Assembly: GCA_052273625.1 (NCBI GenBank)
Contig: DAVZHW010000026.1
Span: 1-28,376 of the forward strand
Reading direction: 5' to 3'
DNA from: Fimenecus sp052273625
Lineage (GTDB): Bacteria > Bacillota > Clostridia > Oscillospirales > Acutalibacteraceae
DNA length: 28,376 nucleotides
Shown here: positions 6,703-15,746 of the stretch, piece after piece
Numbering within the stretch: position 1 is the first letter of the stretch
How the letters are laid out: each line of letters starts with the position of its first letter
Notes under the pieces: model-generated
What the model saw: the letters and a program-made list of their open reading frames with translations, nothing else
What the model was told of the DNA's origin: nothing
The model's database searches: none
Made by a program: the position numbers and the translations under genes

Positions 6703-8436
6703 TTAATAAACCGCAAACTGACTGTTATAAAGCTCGGAATAGAAGCCGCCCTTTTCAAGCAGTTCGTTATGCGTACCGCTTTCGATGATAGCGCCGTCCT
6801 TCATAACAAGTATTTTGTCTGCATTCTTTATTGTCGAAAGCCTGTGTGCGACAATGAACGCCGTTCTGCCGTCCATAAGCTCCAAAAATGCCTTTTGTAT
6901 CCTCAATTCCGTTCTCGTATCAATGCTCGAGGTTGCCTCGTCAAGTATGAGCATCGGCGGATCGGAGAGCATTACTCTTGCAATGGAAATCAACTGCCTT
7001 TGACCCTGCGAAAGATTGTCGCCGTTACCTGTTATAATCGTATTGTAGCCGTCGGGCAAACGCTTGATAAAGCTGTGTGCGTGAGCCTTTTTAGCCGCTT
7101 CGATAACCTCTTGCTCGGTTGCGTTCGGCTTTCCGTAAGCGATATTCTCATAAATCGTACCCGAGAACAGCCAAGTGTCCTGAAGCACCATTCCGAACTG
7201 ACTGCGTAAGCTCTCACGGGTTACTTCGGTTATATTGTTTTCGTCAACGGTAATTTTACCCGAATTTATCTCATAGAAACGCATCAAAAGGTTGATAAGC
7301 GTGGTCTTTCCGCAACCCGTAGGTCCTACAAGCGCAACGGTCTGTCCGCTTTTTGCCGAAAGGTTGAGATTTTCGATAAACTTTTTAGTGTCCGAATATG
7401 AGAACTCGACATTTTGAAGCTCGACGTCACCCTTGACGCTTTCAAGCACACGATTTCCCTCGTCGCTTACCTGCTCGGGTGCGTCAAGCACGGAGAAAAT
7501 GCGTTCAGCCGAGCTCACGGCGTTTTGAAATTCCGCAATAACAGCCGATATTTCATTAAACGGCTTTGTGTATTGTGAGCAGTAAGCGAGGAATGACGCC
7601 AACGCACCGACGGTAATTGCGTGAGTATCACCGCAGACATAAATTCCGCCGATAACCGCTACCGCAGCATACACAAGCGCATTTACAAATCTTGTAAGCG
7701 GGTTTGTAAGAGCCGAATAGAAATGTGCGATAACTCCGACCTTTTCCCACTTATTGTTCATTTCTCTGAAGGCCTCCTCCGAGGTCTGTTGCATATTAAA
7801 CGCCTTTACAACCTGTGCCGAGTCAATCATTTCCGAGGCATAGCCTGTTAGCTTACCCCTGAGCCTTGCCTGCTCGGTGTATTTCGAGTGTGCTCTCTTT
7901 GCGATAAATGATGCCATAAAGAACGAAATCGGCGTCAAAAGCATAACCACAAGAGTTATATACGGATTTATCATAAACATAAACACAAGCGTTGCGATTA
8001 TCGTTACAATGCCCGAAAGCACCTGCGTAAAGCCCTGCAAAAGTCCCGTCGAAACTATATCAACATCGGTTATTACAGAGTTTATAAGGTCGCCGTGCGG
8101 TACACAGTCAATGTATTTGAGCTCTACCCTGTTGAGCTTTGCGATTGTCTCACGGCGTAAGAGCTTAACGGTTTTATATGACAATTTGTTTGAGTTATAG
8201 GTCATTATCCACTGTAAAATTGCCGAGGCGATAACGATTACAAACAGCTCAATACAAACCTTTGAAAGTGCCGAAAAATCAACATTGTCCTTGCCGATTA
8301 TACAGTCAATGCCCTCACCTATCATAATCGGAACAAACAGCGAAAGCAAAATTCCTCCGATTGCCGGAATGACAGAAAAAACAATGTTTGCGGTAAAGGG
8401 TTTTACATATTTGAAAAGTCTTTTTACTGTTTTCAC
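6703..8436 (-). CDS. ABC exporter half-transporter, consensus-ATPase subunit
   Basis: This 577-residue protein has an N-terminal six-helix membrane domain (about 1-310) and a C-terminal ATPase (about 335-577). Walker A is GPTGCGKT (371-378). Walker B ends in LILDE with catalytic Glu500, and the switch His is His531 (VAHRLST). Its signature is LSQGQ (475-479) instead of LSGGQ. The GTG start overlaps the stop of the upstream gene as GTGA, with GAGGTG as ribosome site, which implies translational coupling. Together with the 8433-10160 product it forms a heterodimeric type IV exporter like LmrCD, BmrCD or TM287/288. The substrate is unknown; multidrug export is likely, and peptide or lipid export is possible. 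Confidence 0.92.
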   Translation of the reverse strand: MKTVKRLFKYVKPFTANIVFSVIPAIGGILLSLFVPIMIGEGIDCIIGKDNVDFSALSKVCIELFVIVIASAILQWIMTYNSNKLSYKTVKLLRRETIAKLNRVELKYIDCVPHGDLINSVITDVDIVSTGLLQGFTQVLSGIVTIIATLVFMFMINPYITLVVMLLTPISFFMASFIAKRAHSKYTEQARLRGKLTGYASEMIDSAQVVKAFNMQQTSEEAFREMNNKWEKVGVIAHFYSALTNPLTRFVNALVYAAVAVIGGIYVCGDTHAITVGALASFLAYCSQYTKPFNEISAVIAEFQNAVSSAERIFSVLDAPEQVSDEGNRVLESVKGDVELQNVEFSYSDTKKFIENLNLSAKSGQTVALVGPTGCGKTTLINLLMRFYEINSGKITVDENNITEVTRESLRSQFGMVLQDTWLFSGTIYENIAYGKPNATEQEVIEAAKKAHAHSFIKRLPDGYNTIITGNGDNLSQGQRQLISIARVMLSDPPMLILDEATSSIDTRTELRIQKAFLELMDGRTAFIVAHRLSTIKNADKILVMKDGAIIESGTHNELLEKGGFYSELYNSQFAVY

Positions 8437-10160
8437 TGTGCGCTCACCTCTCTTTCAGAAAGCTGAGAAAGGCAAATTTCATTGTAAACCTCGTTGTTTT
8501 TATAAAGGTCGGAGTGCGTTCCGATACCGGAAATTCCGCCCTCGTTCATTACGATTATCCTGTCGCAATTCTTGACTGTGTTTACCCTCTGCGAAACAAT
8601 TATAACCGTGGTGTCGGAAAGCTCGTCGTGAATTGCTTTTCTAAGTTTTGAATCGGTCGCAAAGTCAAGTGCCGAGGAGGAGTCGTCGAAAATTACGATT
8701 TTCGGATTTCCGAGCAACGCCCTTGCAATACAAAGCCTCTGCCTTTGACCGCCCGAAAGGTTTTTACTGTTTTCGTTTATCTCGGTATCAAGTCCGTTGG
8801 GTAGCTTTTTGACAAATTCCTCGGACTGTGAAATTCTCAACGCTCTCTCAATATCCTCATCGGTTGCGTTTCGGTCGCCGTAAAGCAAATTTTTACGCAC
8901 CGAGCCCGAAAAGAGCCTGTTTTCCTGCGGAACGATATGAGCGATACTCCTCAGCGCAGAGAATTTATAATCCCGAACATTATGACCGAAAACATCAATT
9001 TCGCCGTTGTCAACATCATAAAAACGCATAATGAGATTGACAAGTGTTGATTTACCGCTTCCCGTACCGCCGATTATACCGACTGTTTCGCCCTTATTTA
9101 TTGAAAAATTAACATCGGTAAGCACATTTTCATCCGCTTCGCCGTATGAATAGCAAACGCTCTTAAACTCAACCGCAGGCTTTGTCTCGTCAGCCTCTGT
9201 GAATTGAGCGTTATCATCTGTCATACTCGGAGTGAAATCAAGCACCTCTTTTATTCGCTGATAGCTTGCGCCCGCCTTTGTGAAAATGACAATTACATTG
9301 GAAAATACGATAATCGAAAGCAAAATCTGCGTCATATAGTTTGTAAACGCAAGCACCTCGCCCTGTGTGAGATTGCCTGTATTTACTTTAATTCCGCCGA
9401 AATACAGAATTAAGACAATCGCCGTGTTCATAACAGCAAAGGTCAAGGGATTGAGCAAAGCTGAAAGTCTGCCGACCTTAACGCTTCTCTCGGTCAACTC
9501 CTCGTTTGCCTTTTCAAATTTTTCCTTTTCGTATTCGGTTCTCGAAAACGCACGAATTACACGCACTCCCGTAAGGCTGTCCTTTACGATTGATGCGGTT
9601 CTGTCGAGCTTCCTCTGAATTTGAGAGTAAAGCGGTAAAGAACGGCTTAAAATGTAATATAATATTACGCTTACAAGCAATGCCGATACGAAGAAGATAA
9701 TTGACATCTTCGCATCAAGTCCGACTGCCATAATAAGCGAGCCGACAATCAAAAACGGAGAACGGAAAACAAGTCGGATAAGCATTGCAACCGCCGACTG
9801 AATTTGAGTAATATCGTTGGTTATCCTCGTTGTGAGCGATGCGCTTGTAAATGTGTCAATATCCTCTCTCGACATCAGGTTTATCTTGTCGAATATATCA
9901 TTTCTCAAATGAGTGCCGACACCCTGCTGCGCAACCGCCGCCGAATACTGACAGACAACGGCAAACACAACGCCGAAAAGAGCCAACAGGAACAGCACAA
10001 TTCCCATTTTGAAAATATATGCAGTGTCCCCTACCGCAATTCCCTTGTCAATCATACTTGCAACGGTAATCGGGACAAAAAGCTCAAGTATAGCCTCCGC
10101 AAGCTTGAACGCAGGGCCTAAAATGAACTGCTTTTTATAAAGATTAAAATACTTTTTCAT
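8433..10160 (-). CDS. ABC exporter half-transporter, degenerate-ATPase subunit
   Basis: This 575-residue protein has a six-helix membrane domain (about 1-300) and an ATPase domain (about 328-575). Walker A GGTGSGKS (364-371) and signature LSGGQ (468-472) are canonical. Walker B reads IVIFDD, so Asp493 stands where the catalytic Glu should be, and the switch His is Gln524 (VSQRVNT). These changes mark the degenerate half of heterodimeric exporters. It is the first gene of the operon with the consensus subunit and hflX. GGAG lies 7 bases before the ATG. Confidence 0.92.
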   Translation of the reverse strand: MKKYFNLYKKQFILGPAFKLAEAILELFVPITVASMIDKGIAVGDTAYIFKMGIVLFLLALFGVVFAVVCQYSAAVAQQGVGTHLRNDIFDKINLMSREDIDTFTSASLTTRITNDITQIQSAVAMLIRLVFRSPFLIVGSLIMAVGLDAKMSIIFFVSALLVSVILYYILSRSLPLYSQIQRKLDRTASIVKDSLTGVRVIRAFSRTEYEKEKFEKANEELTERSVKVGRLSALLNPLTFAVMNTAIVLILYFGGIKVNTGNLTQGEVLAFTNYMTQILLSIIVFSNVIVIFTKAGASYQRIKEVLDFTPSMTDDNAQFTEADETKPAVEFKSVCYSYGEADENVLTDVNFSINKGETVGIIGGTGSGKSTLVNLIMRFYDVDNGEIDVFGHNVRDYKFSALRSIAHIVPQENRLFSGSVRKNLLYGDRNATDEDIERALRISQSEEFVKKLPNGLDTEINENSKNLSGGQRQRLCIARALLGNPKIVIFDDSSSALDFATDSKLRKAIHDELSDTTVIIVSQRVNTVKNCDRIIVMNEGGISGIGTHSDLYKNNEVYNEICLSQLSEREVSAQ

Positions 10161-10192
10161 TTCATAACTCCAATGATTGTTTTAACATTATA

Positions 10193-10220
10193 ATTATACT
10201 CTTTTTTCGCAATTTTTCAA
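10193..10220 (-). promoter_or_regulatory. SigmaA promoter of the ABC-hflX operon
   Basis: On the minus strand TTGAAA (10215-10220) and TATAAT (10193-10198) have a 16-base spacer. The leader to the first gene is short, and no attenuator-like hairpin or leader peptide is visible. Confidence 0.75.
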
Positions 10221-10277
10221 TATTCAGCCTCAACATAGCACCGATTTTATATAATGTTACAAAAATAGCTTTTTTAT

Positions 10278-10306
10278 TTGCTTTTAGCTTATGCTTAGAG
10301 TATAAT
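10278..10306 (+). promoter_or_regulatory. SigmaA promoter of the antiporter gene
   Basis: TTGCTT (10278-10283) and TATAAT (10301-10306) have a 17-base spacer. It is divergent from the ABC operon promoter, about 60 bases away. Confidence 0.7.
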
Positions 10307-10341
10307 GGGCTACGGAAAAATAAAGAAAGGATATGTGTTTT

Positions 10342-11532
10342 ATGGAAGCTTATTCGGTATTCAAAAGCTTATGCATAATTATAATTGCCGCAAAGATTTT
10401 CGGCATAATCGCACGAAAGCTCAAAGCACCGCAGGTTGTCGGCGAGATTATCGCAGGTCTTATCATAGGACCGAGCGTGTTGCACCTCGTTGACCAGACG
10501 GATTTCATAGCCCAGCTTGCTGAAATAGGCGTTGTGCTTCTTATGTTCTCGGCAGGACTCGGTACTAACCTCAAGGACCTTGCAAGGACAGGCTTTAAGG
10601 CATTTTTAATCGCTTGCGCAGGCGTATTTGTTCCTCTTGTAGGCGGAACTTTACTCTACTTTGCATTTTACGGCGCTTCTCCTTGGGGTTCACCCGATTT
10701 CTTCAAGGCTGTGTTTATCGGTGTAATTTTGACCGCTACCTCGGTTAGTATCACCGTTCAGACTCTCAAGGAGTTGGGCAAGCTCTCAACCGAGGTCGGC
10801 ACAACAATTATGAGCGCTGCGATTATAGATGATGTTATCGGTATTATCGTTCTTACATTTGTAATCGGTTTGAACGGCGGCGAGGTAAAGCCCATCACGG
10901 TTATTATTAAAACTGTTTTGTTCTTCCTGTTCGCATTCGTGCTCGGCTATATCATCTACAAGATTTTCAGATTTTCGGACAAATTGTGGCCTCACACAAG
11001 GCGTATTCCGATTATGGGACTTGCTCTTTGCTTGGGTATGGCTTATGTTGCTGAAAAATATTTCGGAATTGCAGACATTACAGGCGCTTATGTTGCGGGT
11101 ATTATCCTTTGCAGTATTCACGACTCGAATTACATTGCAGAGAAAATGGACATCAGCTCATATATGCTTTTCGGCCCCGTGTTCTTCGCAAGTATCGGTC
11201 TTAAAACCTCGATTGACGGCATAACTGGCGAAATGCTTCTGTTTGCGATTTGCTTTGTTATCGTCGGTCTTATCTGCAAGGTTATCGGCTGCTCTCTTAT
11301 GAGCAAGGCTTGCAAATTCAACTTCGGCGACTCGTTGAAAATCGGCGTAGGTATGATGACAAGAGGCGAGGTTGCGTTGATTGTCGCTCAAAAGGGACTT
11401 TCCTGCGGCATAATTTCAAACGAATACTTTACGCCCGTTATCGTGCTTATTATGGTTTCTTCGATTATAACGCCCATCATCCTCAAGGCGCTCTATTCAA
11501 AGGGCGAAAAGAAAGCGTTGAAGGAAGCGTAA
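10342..11532 (+). CDS. CPA2-family cation:proton antiporter (Kef/Nap type)
   Basis: This 396-residue membrane protein has about 12 hydrophobic segments. It exchanges Na+ or K+ for protons. Family traits include the N-terminal KLKAPQVVGEIIAGLIIGPS block, LMFSAGL, and IIDDVIGI near residue 160, whose paired Asp fits the ion site of CPA2 antiporters. GPVFFASIGL near residue 280 is also typical. It ends soon after the last helix with a short Lys-rich tail. There is no TrkA-N/RCK domain, unlike true KefB/C, so ligand gating by a tail domain is not expected. I chose the ATG at 10342, about 11 bases after AAAGG; an ATG at 10333 lies too close to that site. The gene is monocistronic with its own promoter and terminator. 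Confidence 0.9.
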   Translation: MEAYSVFKSLCIIIIAAKIFGIIARKLKAPQVVGEIIAGLIIGPSVLHLVDQTDFIAQLAEIGVVLLMFSAGLGTNLKDLARTGFKAFLIACAGVFVPLVGGTLLYFAFYGASPWGSPDFFKAVFIGVILTATSVSITVQTLKELGKLSTEVGTTIMSAAIIDDVIGIIVLTFVIGLNGGEVKPITVIIKTVLFFLFAFVLGYIIYKIFRFSDKLWPHTRRIPIMGLALCLGMAYVAEKYFGIADITGAYVAGIILCSIHDSNYIAEKMDISSYMLFGPVFFASIGLKTSIDGITGEMLLFAICFVIVGLICKVIGCSLMSKACKFNFGDSLKIGVGMMTRGEVALIVAQKGLSCGIISNEYFTPVIVLIMVSSIITPIILKALYSKGEKKALKEA

Positions 11533-11554
11533 GGCAACAAATAAAACAGCAAAG

Positions 11555-11583
11555 CCTCCGCAAGCTGCGGAGGTTATTTTTTT
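11555..11583 (+). terminator. Terminator after the antiporter gene
   Basis: CCTCCGCA (11555-11562) pairs with TGCGGAGG (11566-11573) around a 3-base loop, followed by a T run to 11583. Confidence 0.9.
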
Positions 11584-11630
11584 GCCTTGTCGTATTAGTA
11601 TTTATCTCAACGCCTTAAAAAAAGACATAC

Positions 11631-11664
11631 AAAAGCTCCCTTACCGTTGCCGATAAGGGAGCTT
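11631..11664 (-). terminator. Terminator after tuf, end of the str operon
   Basis: On the minus strand AAGCTCCCTTA and TAAGGGAGCTT pair around a 10-base loop, followed by TTTT-type sequence. It lies 30 bases after the tuf stop and ends the cluster; no S10 operon follows. Confidence 0.8.
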
Positions 11665-11693
11665 AAATTAGATGTTATTATTGAATAATCAGA

Positions 11694-12887
11694 TTATTCG
11701 TTAATAGCGGTAACAACACCTGAACCAACTGTTCTACCACCCTCACGGATAGCGAAACGAAGGCCTTCCTCGATAGCGATAGGAGTGATGAGCTCAACGT
11801 CCATCTCTACGTTATCGCCGGGCATGCACATCTCTGTACCTGCGGGAAGAGTGATGATACCTGTAACGTCAGTTGTTCTGAAATAGAACTGAGGACGATA
11901 GTTGTTGAAGAACGGTGTGTGACGGCCGCCCTCGTCCTTATTAAGAACGTAAACCTGTCCCTTGAACTTTGTGTGGGGGTGAATTGAACCGGGCTTAGAA
12001 AGAACCTGTCCACGCTCAATACCCTTTCTGTCAACACCACGGAGAAGAGCACCGATGTTGTCGCCTGCCTCAGCGTAATCAAGAGTCTTTCTGAACATCT
12101 CGATACCTGTAACAACAGACTTTGTCTTCTCGTCCTTAAGACCAACGATTTCAACTTCTTCGCCTGTTTTAAGCTGTCCACGCTCAACTCTACCTGTAGC
12201 AACTGTACCACGGCCTGTGATTGTCATAACGTCCTCGACAGGCATAAGGAACGGCTGGTCAGCCTTACGGTCGGGTGTGGGGATGTAGTTATCAACTGCA
12301 TCCATAAGCTCCCAGATGCACTGAACTTCAGGAGCGTCGGGGTCTGTAGCCTCAAGAGCCTTAAGAGCAGAACCCTTGATGATCGGGCAGTTCTCATCGA
12401 AATCATACTCAGCAAGTGTTTCACGGATTTCCATCTCAACAAGCTCAAGAAGCTCGGGATCGTCAACCTGGTCGCACTTGTTCATGAATACAACGATTGC
12501 CGGAACGCCAACCTGACGAGCAAGAAGAAGGTGCTCCTTAGTCTGAGCCATAGGACCGTCTGTTGCTGCGATAACAAGGATAGCGCCGTCCATCTGAGCT
12601 GCACCTGTGATCATGTTCTTAATGTAGTCAGCGTGACCGGGGCAGTCAACGTGAGCGTAGTGACGCTTATCAGTCTCGTACTCAACGTGTGCTGTGTTGA
12701 TTGTGATACCACGCTCTCTCTCTTCGGGAGCCTTATCGATGTTTGCATAATCAACGAAGTCAGCCTGACCCTTAGATGCGAGTGTCTTTGTAATAGCTGC
12801 TGTTAATGTTGTCTTACCGTGGTCAACGTGACCGATAGTACCAATATTAACATGGGGTTTAGTTCTTTCGAATTTTGCCTTTGCCAT
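11694..12887 (-). CDS. tuf: Elongation factor Tu
   Basis: This 397-residue GTPase delivers aminoacyl-tRNA to the ribosome. G1 is GHVDHGKT (19-26), the switch II region DCPGHADY is visible near residues 81-88, and NKCD near 136-139. Domains 2 and 3 are complete, with the normal C-terminal GRTVGSGVVTAI. AAGGAGG precedes the ATG. It is the last gene of the str block, 101 bases after fusA. That gap holds a promoter-like sequence inside a 15-bp dyad, so tuf may also be transcribed alone. Only one tuf copy is seen in the window. Confidence 0.98.
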   Translation of the reverse strand: MAKAKFERTKPHVNIGTIGHVDHGKTTLTAAITKTLASKGQADFVDYANIDKAPEERERGITINTAHVEYETDKRHYAHVDCPGHADYIKNMITGAAQMDGAILVIAATDGPMAQTKEHLLLARQVGVPAIVVFMNKCDQVDDPELLELVEMEIRETLAEYDFDENCPIIKGSALKALEATDPDAPEVQCIWELMDAVDNYIPTPDRKADQPFLMPVEDVMTITGRGTVATGRVERGQLKTGEEVEIVGLKDEKTKSVVTGIEMFRKTLDYAEAGDNIGALLRGVDRKGIERGQVLSKPGSIHPHTKFKGQVYVLNKDEGGRHTPFFNNYRPQFYFRTTDVTGIITLPAGTEMCMPGDNVEMDVELITPIAIEEGLRFAIREGGRTVGSGVVTAINE

Positions 12888-12934
12888 TGGAATTTCCTCC
12901 TTTTATTAACGGAAAATATTTTGTATTTGTCTGT

Positions 12935-12972
12935 GCTTGATATTTTACCAATAATTCGGCAAAATATCAAGC
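12935..12972 (-). promoter_or_regulatory. tuf promoter embedded in a 15-bp dyad
   Basis: The arms 12935-12949 and 12958-12972 are complementary over 15 positions around an 8-base loop. One position is A12947/C12960 on the plus strand, which becomes U-G in minus-strand RNA. Within it on the minus strand, TTGATA (12965-12970) and TAAAAT (12942-12947) are 17 bases apart, a good sigmaA promoter. In fusA read-through RNA the hairpin lacks a T run. On the plus strand it is followed by CTTTTTAAT and could stop antisense transcription. Confidence 0.7.
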
Positions 12973-12988
12973 CTTTTTAATGAAATAA

Positions 12989-15070
12989 TCAGTCTTTCTT
13001 AGTTCTTTCACTGATAATCTTCTCAGCTACGCTCTTCGGAACCGGCTTATAACCGTCGGGCTCCATAACATACTGTCCGCGACCCTGAGTCTGTGAACGG
13101 AGGTCTGTTGCGTAACCGAACATCTCTGCAAGCGGAACTCTTGCATTGATCTGCTTGAGGCCTGAACGGTCCTCGAAGCCCTGAATTTCACCACGGCGAG
13201 CGATAAGGTTGCCCTGTACGGTGCCGAAGTAGTCATCGGGAACGATAACAACAACCTTCATAATGGGCTCAAGAAGAATCGGGTCTGCAAGTCTTGCAGC
13301 TTCCTTGAATGCCATTGAACCGGCAATCTTAAACGCCATTTCCGAAGAGTCGACTTCGTGGTAAGAACCGTCGTAAAGAGTAACTTTAACGTCAACAACG
13401 GGGTAGTTAGCAAGTACACCTGAGTTCAATGCGCCCTGGATACCCTGATCAACAGGTCCGATAAATTCCTTCGGAATCTTACCGCCGACAACGGCATTAA
13501 CGAACTCATAGCCCTTACCGGGCTCATTCGGCTCAAGTATAATCTTAACATGACCGTACTGACCTGAACCGCCCGACTGACGCTTGTACTTGGTTTCGTG
13601 GTCAACCTTCTTGCGAATGGTCTCTTTGTAAGCAACCTGAGGTTTACCTACGTTAGCTTCAACTTTGAACTCACGAAGAAGTCTGTCAACGATGATTTCA
13701 AGGTGAAGCTCGCCCATACCTGCGATAATGGTCTGACCTGTTTCTTCATCTGTATAGCACTTGAAAGTGGGATCTTCTTCAGCAAGCTTCTGAAGGCCGA
13801 TGCCCATCTTTTCCTGTCCTGCCTTAGTCTTAGGCTCGATAGCAACACGGATAACCGGATCCGGGAAGTTCATTGACTCAAGAACAATCGGGTGCTTCTC
13901 GTCGCAGAGTGTGTCACCTGTTGTTGTATTCTTAAGACCTACGACAGCGGCAATATCACCTGCGTAAACTGTCTCAATGTCTTCTCTGTGGTTAGCGTGC
14001 ATCTGAAGAATACGACCCATTCTCTCTCTGGTGTTCTTAACAGAGTTGTAAACGGTTGTACCTGCATCAACAGTACCTGAGTAAACTCTGAAGAAGCAGA
14101 GCTTACCAACGAAGGGGTCTGTTGCTATCTTAAATGCAAGAGCTGCAAAAGGCTCTGTGTCTGATGAATGTCTCTGCTCCTGCTCATCTGTATCGGGGTT
14201 TACACCCTTGATTGACTCGATGTCTGTGGGAGCGGGCATAAAGTCAACGATAGCGTCGAGGAGAGGCTGAACACCCTTGTTACGATATGCAGTACCGCAA
14301 CAAATCGGAACCATCTCGTTGGCAATAGTAGCCTTACGGATAACCTTCTTAATTTCCTCAACTGTCGGCTCAACGCCTTCAAAATATTTCTCCATGAGTT
14401 CGTCATCCTGCTCAACGACTGACTCGATAAGCTGTGAACGGTACTTAGCAGCAAGCTCCTTCATATCGTCCGGAATTTCCTCACGGCGAATATCTTTACC
14501 GAGGTCATCATAATAAACCTCAGCGTCGTTATTGATAAGGTCAACGACACCCCTAAAGGTAGCCTCAGCGCCTATCGGGAGCTGAATCGGAACAGCGTTG
14601 CAGTTGAAACGCTCCTTAACCATATCAAGAACTCTGTAAAAATCAGCACCCATGATGTCCATCTTATTAACGAAAATCATTCTGGGTACTTTGTATTCGT
14701 CAGCCTGACGCCAAACGGTCTCAGACTGAGGCTCAACACCGCCCTTTGCGCACAAAACGGTAACAGAACCGTCAAGTACACGAAGCGAACGCTGAACTTC
14801 AACTGTGAAGTCAACGTGACCGGGAGTGTCGATAATATTGATACGATGCTCTTTCCAGAAGCAAGTGGTAGCAGCAGAAGTGATTGTAATACCTCTCTCC
14901 TGCTCCTGAGCCATCCAGTCCATGGTAGCGTCGCCGTCGTGTGTTTCACCTAATTTATGGTTAACACCCGTGTAAAACAAAATTCTTTCTGTGGTAGTTG
15001 TTTTACCGGCGTCGATATGAGCCATGATACCAATATTTCTTGTTTTTTCAAGAGATACCTTTCTCGGCAT
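12989..15070 (-). CDS. fusA: Elongation factor G
   Basis: This 693-residue GTPase drives translocation and, with RRF, ribosome recycling. G1 is AHIDAGKT (17-24), DTPGHVDF follows near 81-88, and NKMD near 135-138. The domain IV segment GSGQYGHV is intact near residue 505. The length is normal. I chose the ATG at 15070, whose GGAGGA lies 4-5 bases upstream; four extra upstream residues (MEDI) are possible but would place the site inside the gene. It is 48 bases from rpsG, in one operon. Confidence 0.97.
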   Translation of the reverse strand: MPRKVSLEKTRNIGIMAHIDAGKTTTTERILFYTGVNHKLGETHDGDATMDWMAQEQERGITITSAATTCFWKEHRINIIDTPGHVDFTVEVQRSLRVLDGSVTVLCAKGGVEPQSETVWRQADEYKVPRMIFVNKMDIMGADFYRVLDMVKERFNCNAVPIQLPIGAEATFRGVVDLINNDAEVYYDDLGKDIRREEIPDDMKELAAKYRSQLIESVVEQDDELMEKYFEGVEPTVEEIKKVIRKATIANEMVPICCGTAYRNKGVQPLLDAIVDFMPAPTDIESIKGVNPDTDEQEQRHSSDTEPFAALAFKIATDPFVGKLCFFRVYSGTVDAGTTVYNSVKNTRERMGRILQMHANHREDIETVYAGDIAAVVGLKNTTTGDTLCDEKHPIVLESMNFPDPVIRVAIEPKTKAGQEKMGIGLQKLAEEDPTFKCYTDEETGQTIIAGMGELHLEIIVDRLLREFKVEANVGKPQVAYKETIRKKVDHETKYKRQSGGSGQYGHVKIILEPNEPGKGYEFVNAVVGGKIPKEFIGPVDQGIQGALNSGVLANYPVVDVKVTLYDGSYHEVDSSEMAFKIAGSMAFKEAARLADPILLEPIMKVVVIVPDDYFGTVQGNLIARRGEIQGFEDRSGLKQINARVPLAEMFGYATDLRSQTQGRGQYVMEPDGYKPVPKSVAEKIISERTKKD

Positions 15071-15118
15071 AATATCCTCCATTGCCGAATTACTCGGCGT
15101 ATAAATTCTCCGGTAAAA

Positions 15119-15589
15119 TTACCATCTGAAATGTGCAAAAGCTTTGTTAGCTTCAGCCATTCTGTGTGTTTCTTCACGCTTCTTGAATGCTGCACCGGTC
15201 TCATTGACTGCGTCAAGGATCTCGTTTGCAAGTCTTTCCTTCATTGTTCTCTCTGAACGAGAACGTGCGTAAAGCGTGATCCAACGGAGTCCCAAAGTCT
15301 GTCTTCTCTCGGGACGAACTTCCATCGGAACCTGATAAGTGGCACCGCCTACACGGCGAGCCTTAACTTCGAGAACAGGCATAACATTTTCCATTGCAGC
15401 GTCAAAAACCTCCAACGGCTCTTTACCTGTTTTCTCAGCGATAATGTCGAATGCGTCGTAAACGATCTTCTGGGCAACACCCTTCTTACCGTCGAGCATA
15501 ACGCTGTTGATAAGCCTTGTTACAAGCTTTGAATTGTAAAGCGGATCCGGCAAAACATCACGTTTTGCAATCTGGCCTCTTCTTGGCAC
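15119..15589 (-). CDS. rpsG: 30S ribosomal protein S7
   Basis: This 156-residue primary binding protein nucleates the 16S rRNA 3' major domain. The family N-terminus PRRGQIAKRDVLPDPLYNSK and the LGLRW block near residue 99 are present, and the length is typical. The start is a GTG at 15589 with AAGGAGGG 7 bases upstream. The ATG at 15607 would put that ribosome site inside the gene and lengthen the protein beyond the norm. In some bacteria S7 represses its own operon by binding the rpsL-rpsG gap. Here that gap is 157 bases from the rpsL stop to this GTG and holds weak hairpins only. Confidence 0.96.
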   Translation of the reverse strand: MPRRGQIAKRDVLPDPLYNSKLVTRLINSVMLDGKKGVAQKIVYDAFDIIAEKTGKEPLEVFDAAMENVMPVLEVKARRVGGATYQVPMEVRPERRQTLGLRWITLYARSRSERTMKERLANEILDAVNETGAAFKKREETHRMAEANKAFAHFRW

Positions 15590-15746
15590 TTCGCTTCCCT
15601 CCTTCATAGTAATGATATCATAGGTACTCTGGTGACAAAACCCGTGGTGTCAATGCAAAGAGGCATATAAATATATATATACACCAATTTTAGCATTTGA
15701 CTGAATTGGTAGATTCTGTCTGTTAATAATTTAAGGTCTGACTACC

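Noticed and set aside
8577..9180. Degenerate ATPase motifs as sign of a decaying gene
   Set aside because: The reading frame is intact, and Asp-for-Glu with Gln-for-His is a known pattern for one half of heterodimeric exporters.
12224..15000. Many overlapping ORFs antisense to or out of frame with tuf, fusA and rpoBC
   Set aside because: They are shadows of highly expressed genes, lack ribosome sites and have unnatural composition.
15608..15746. Regulatory hairpin for S7 between rpsL and rpsG
   Set aside because: Only short stems (CCAATT/AATTGG and an AT-rich stem) are visible. They are not convincing without comparison.
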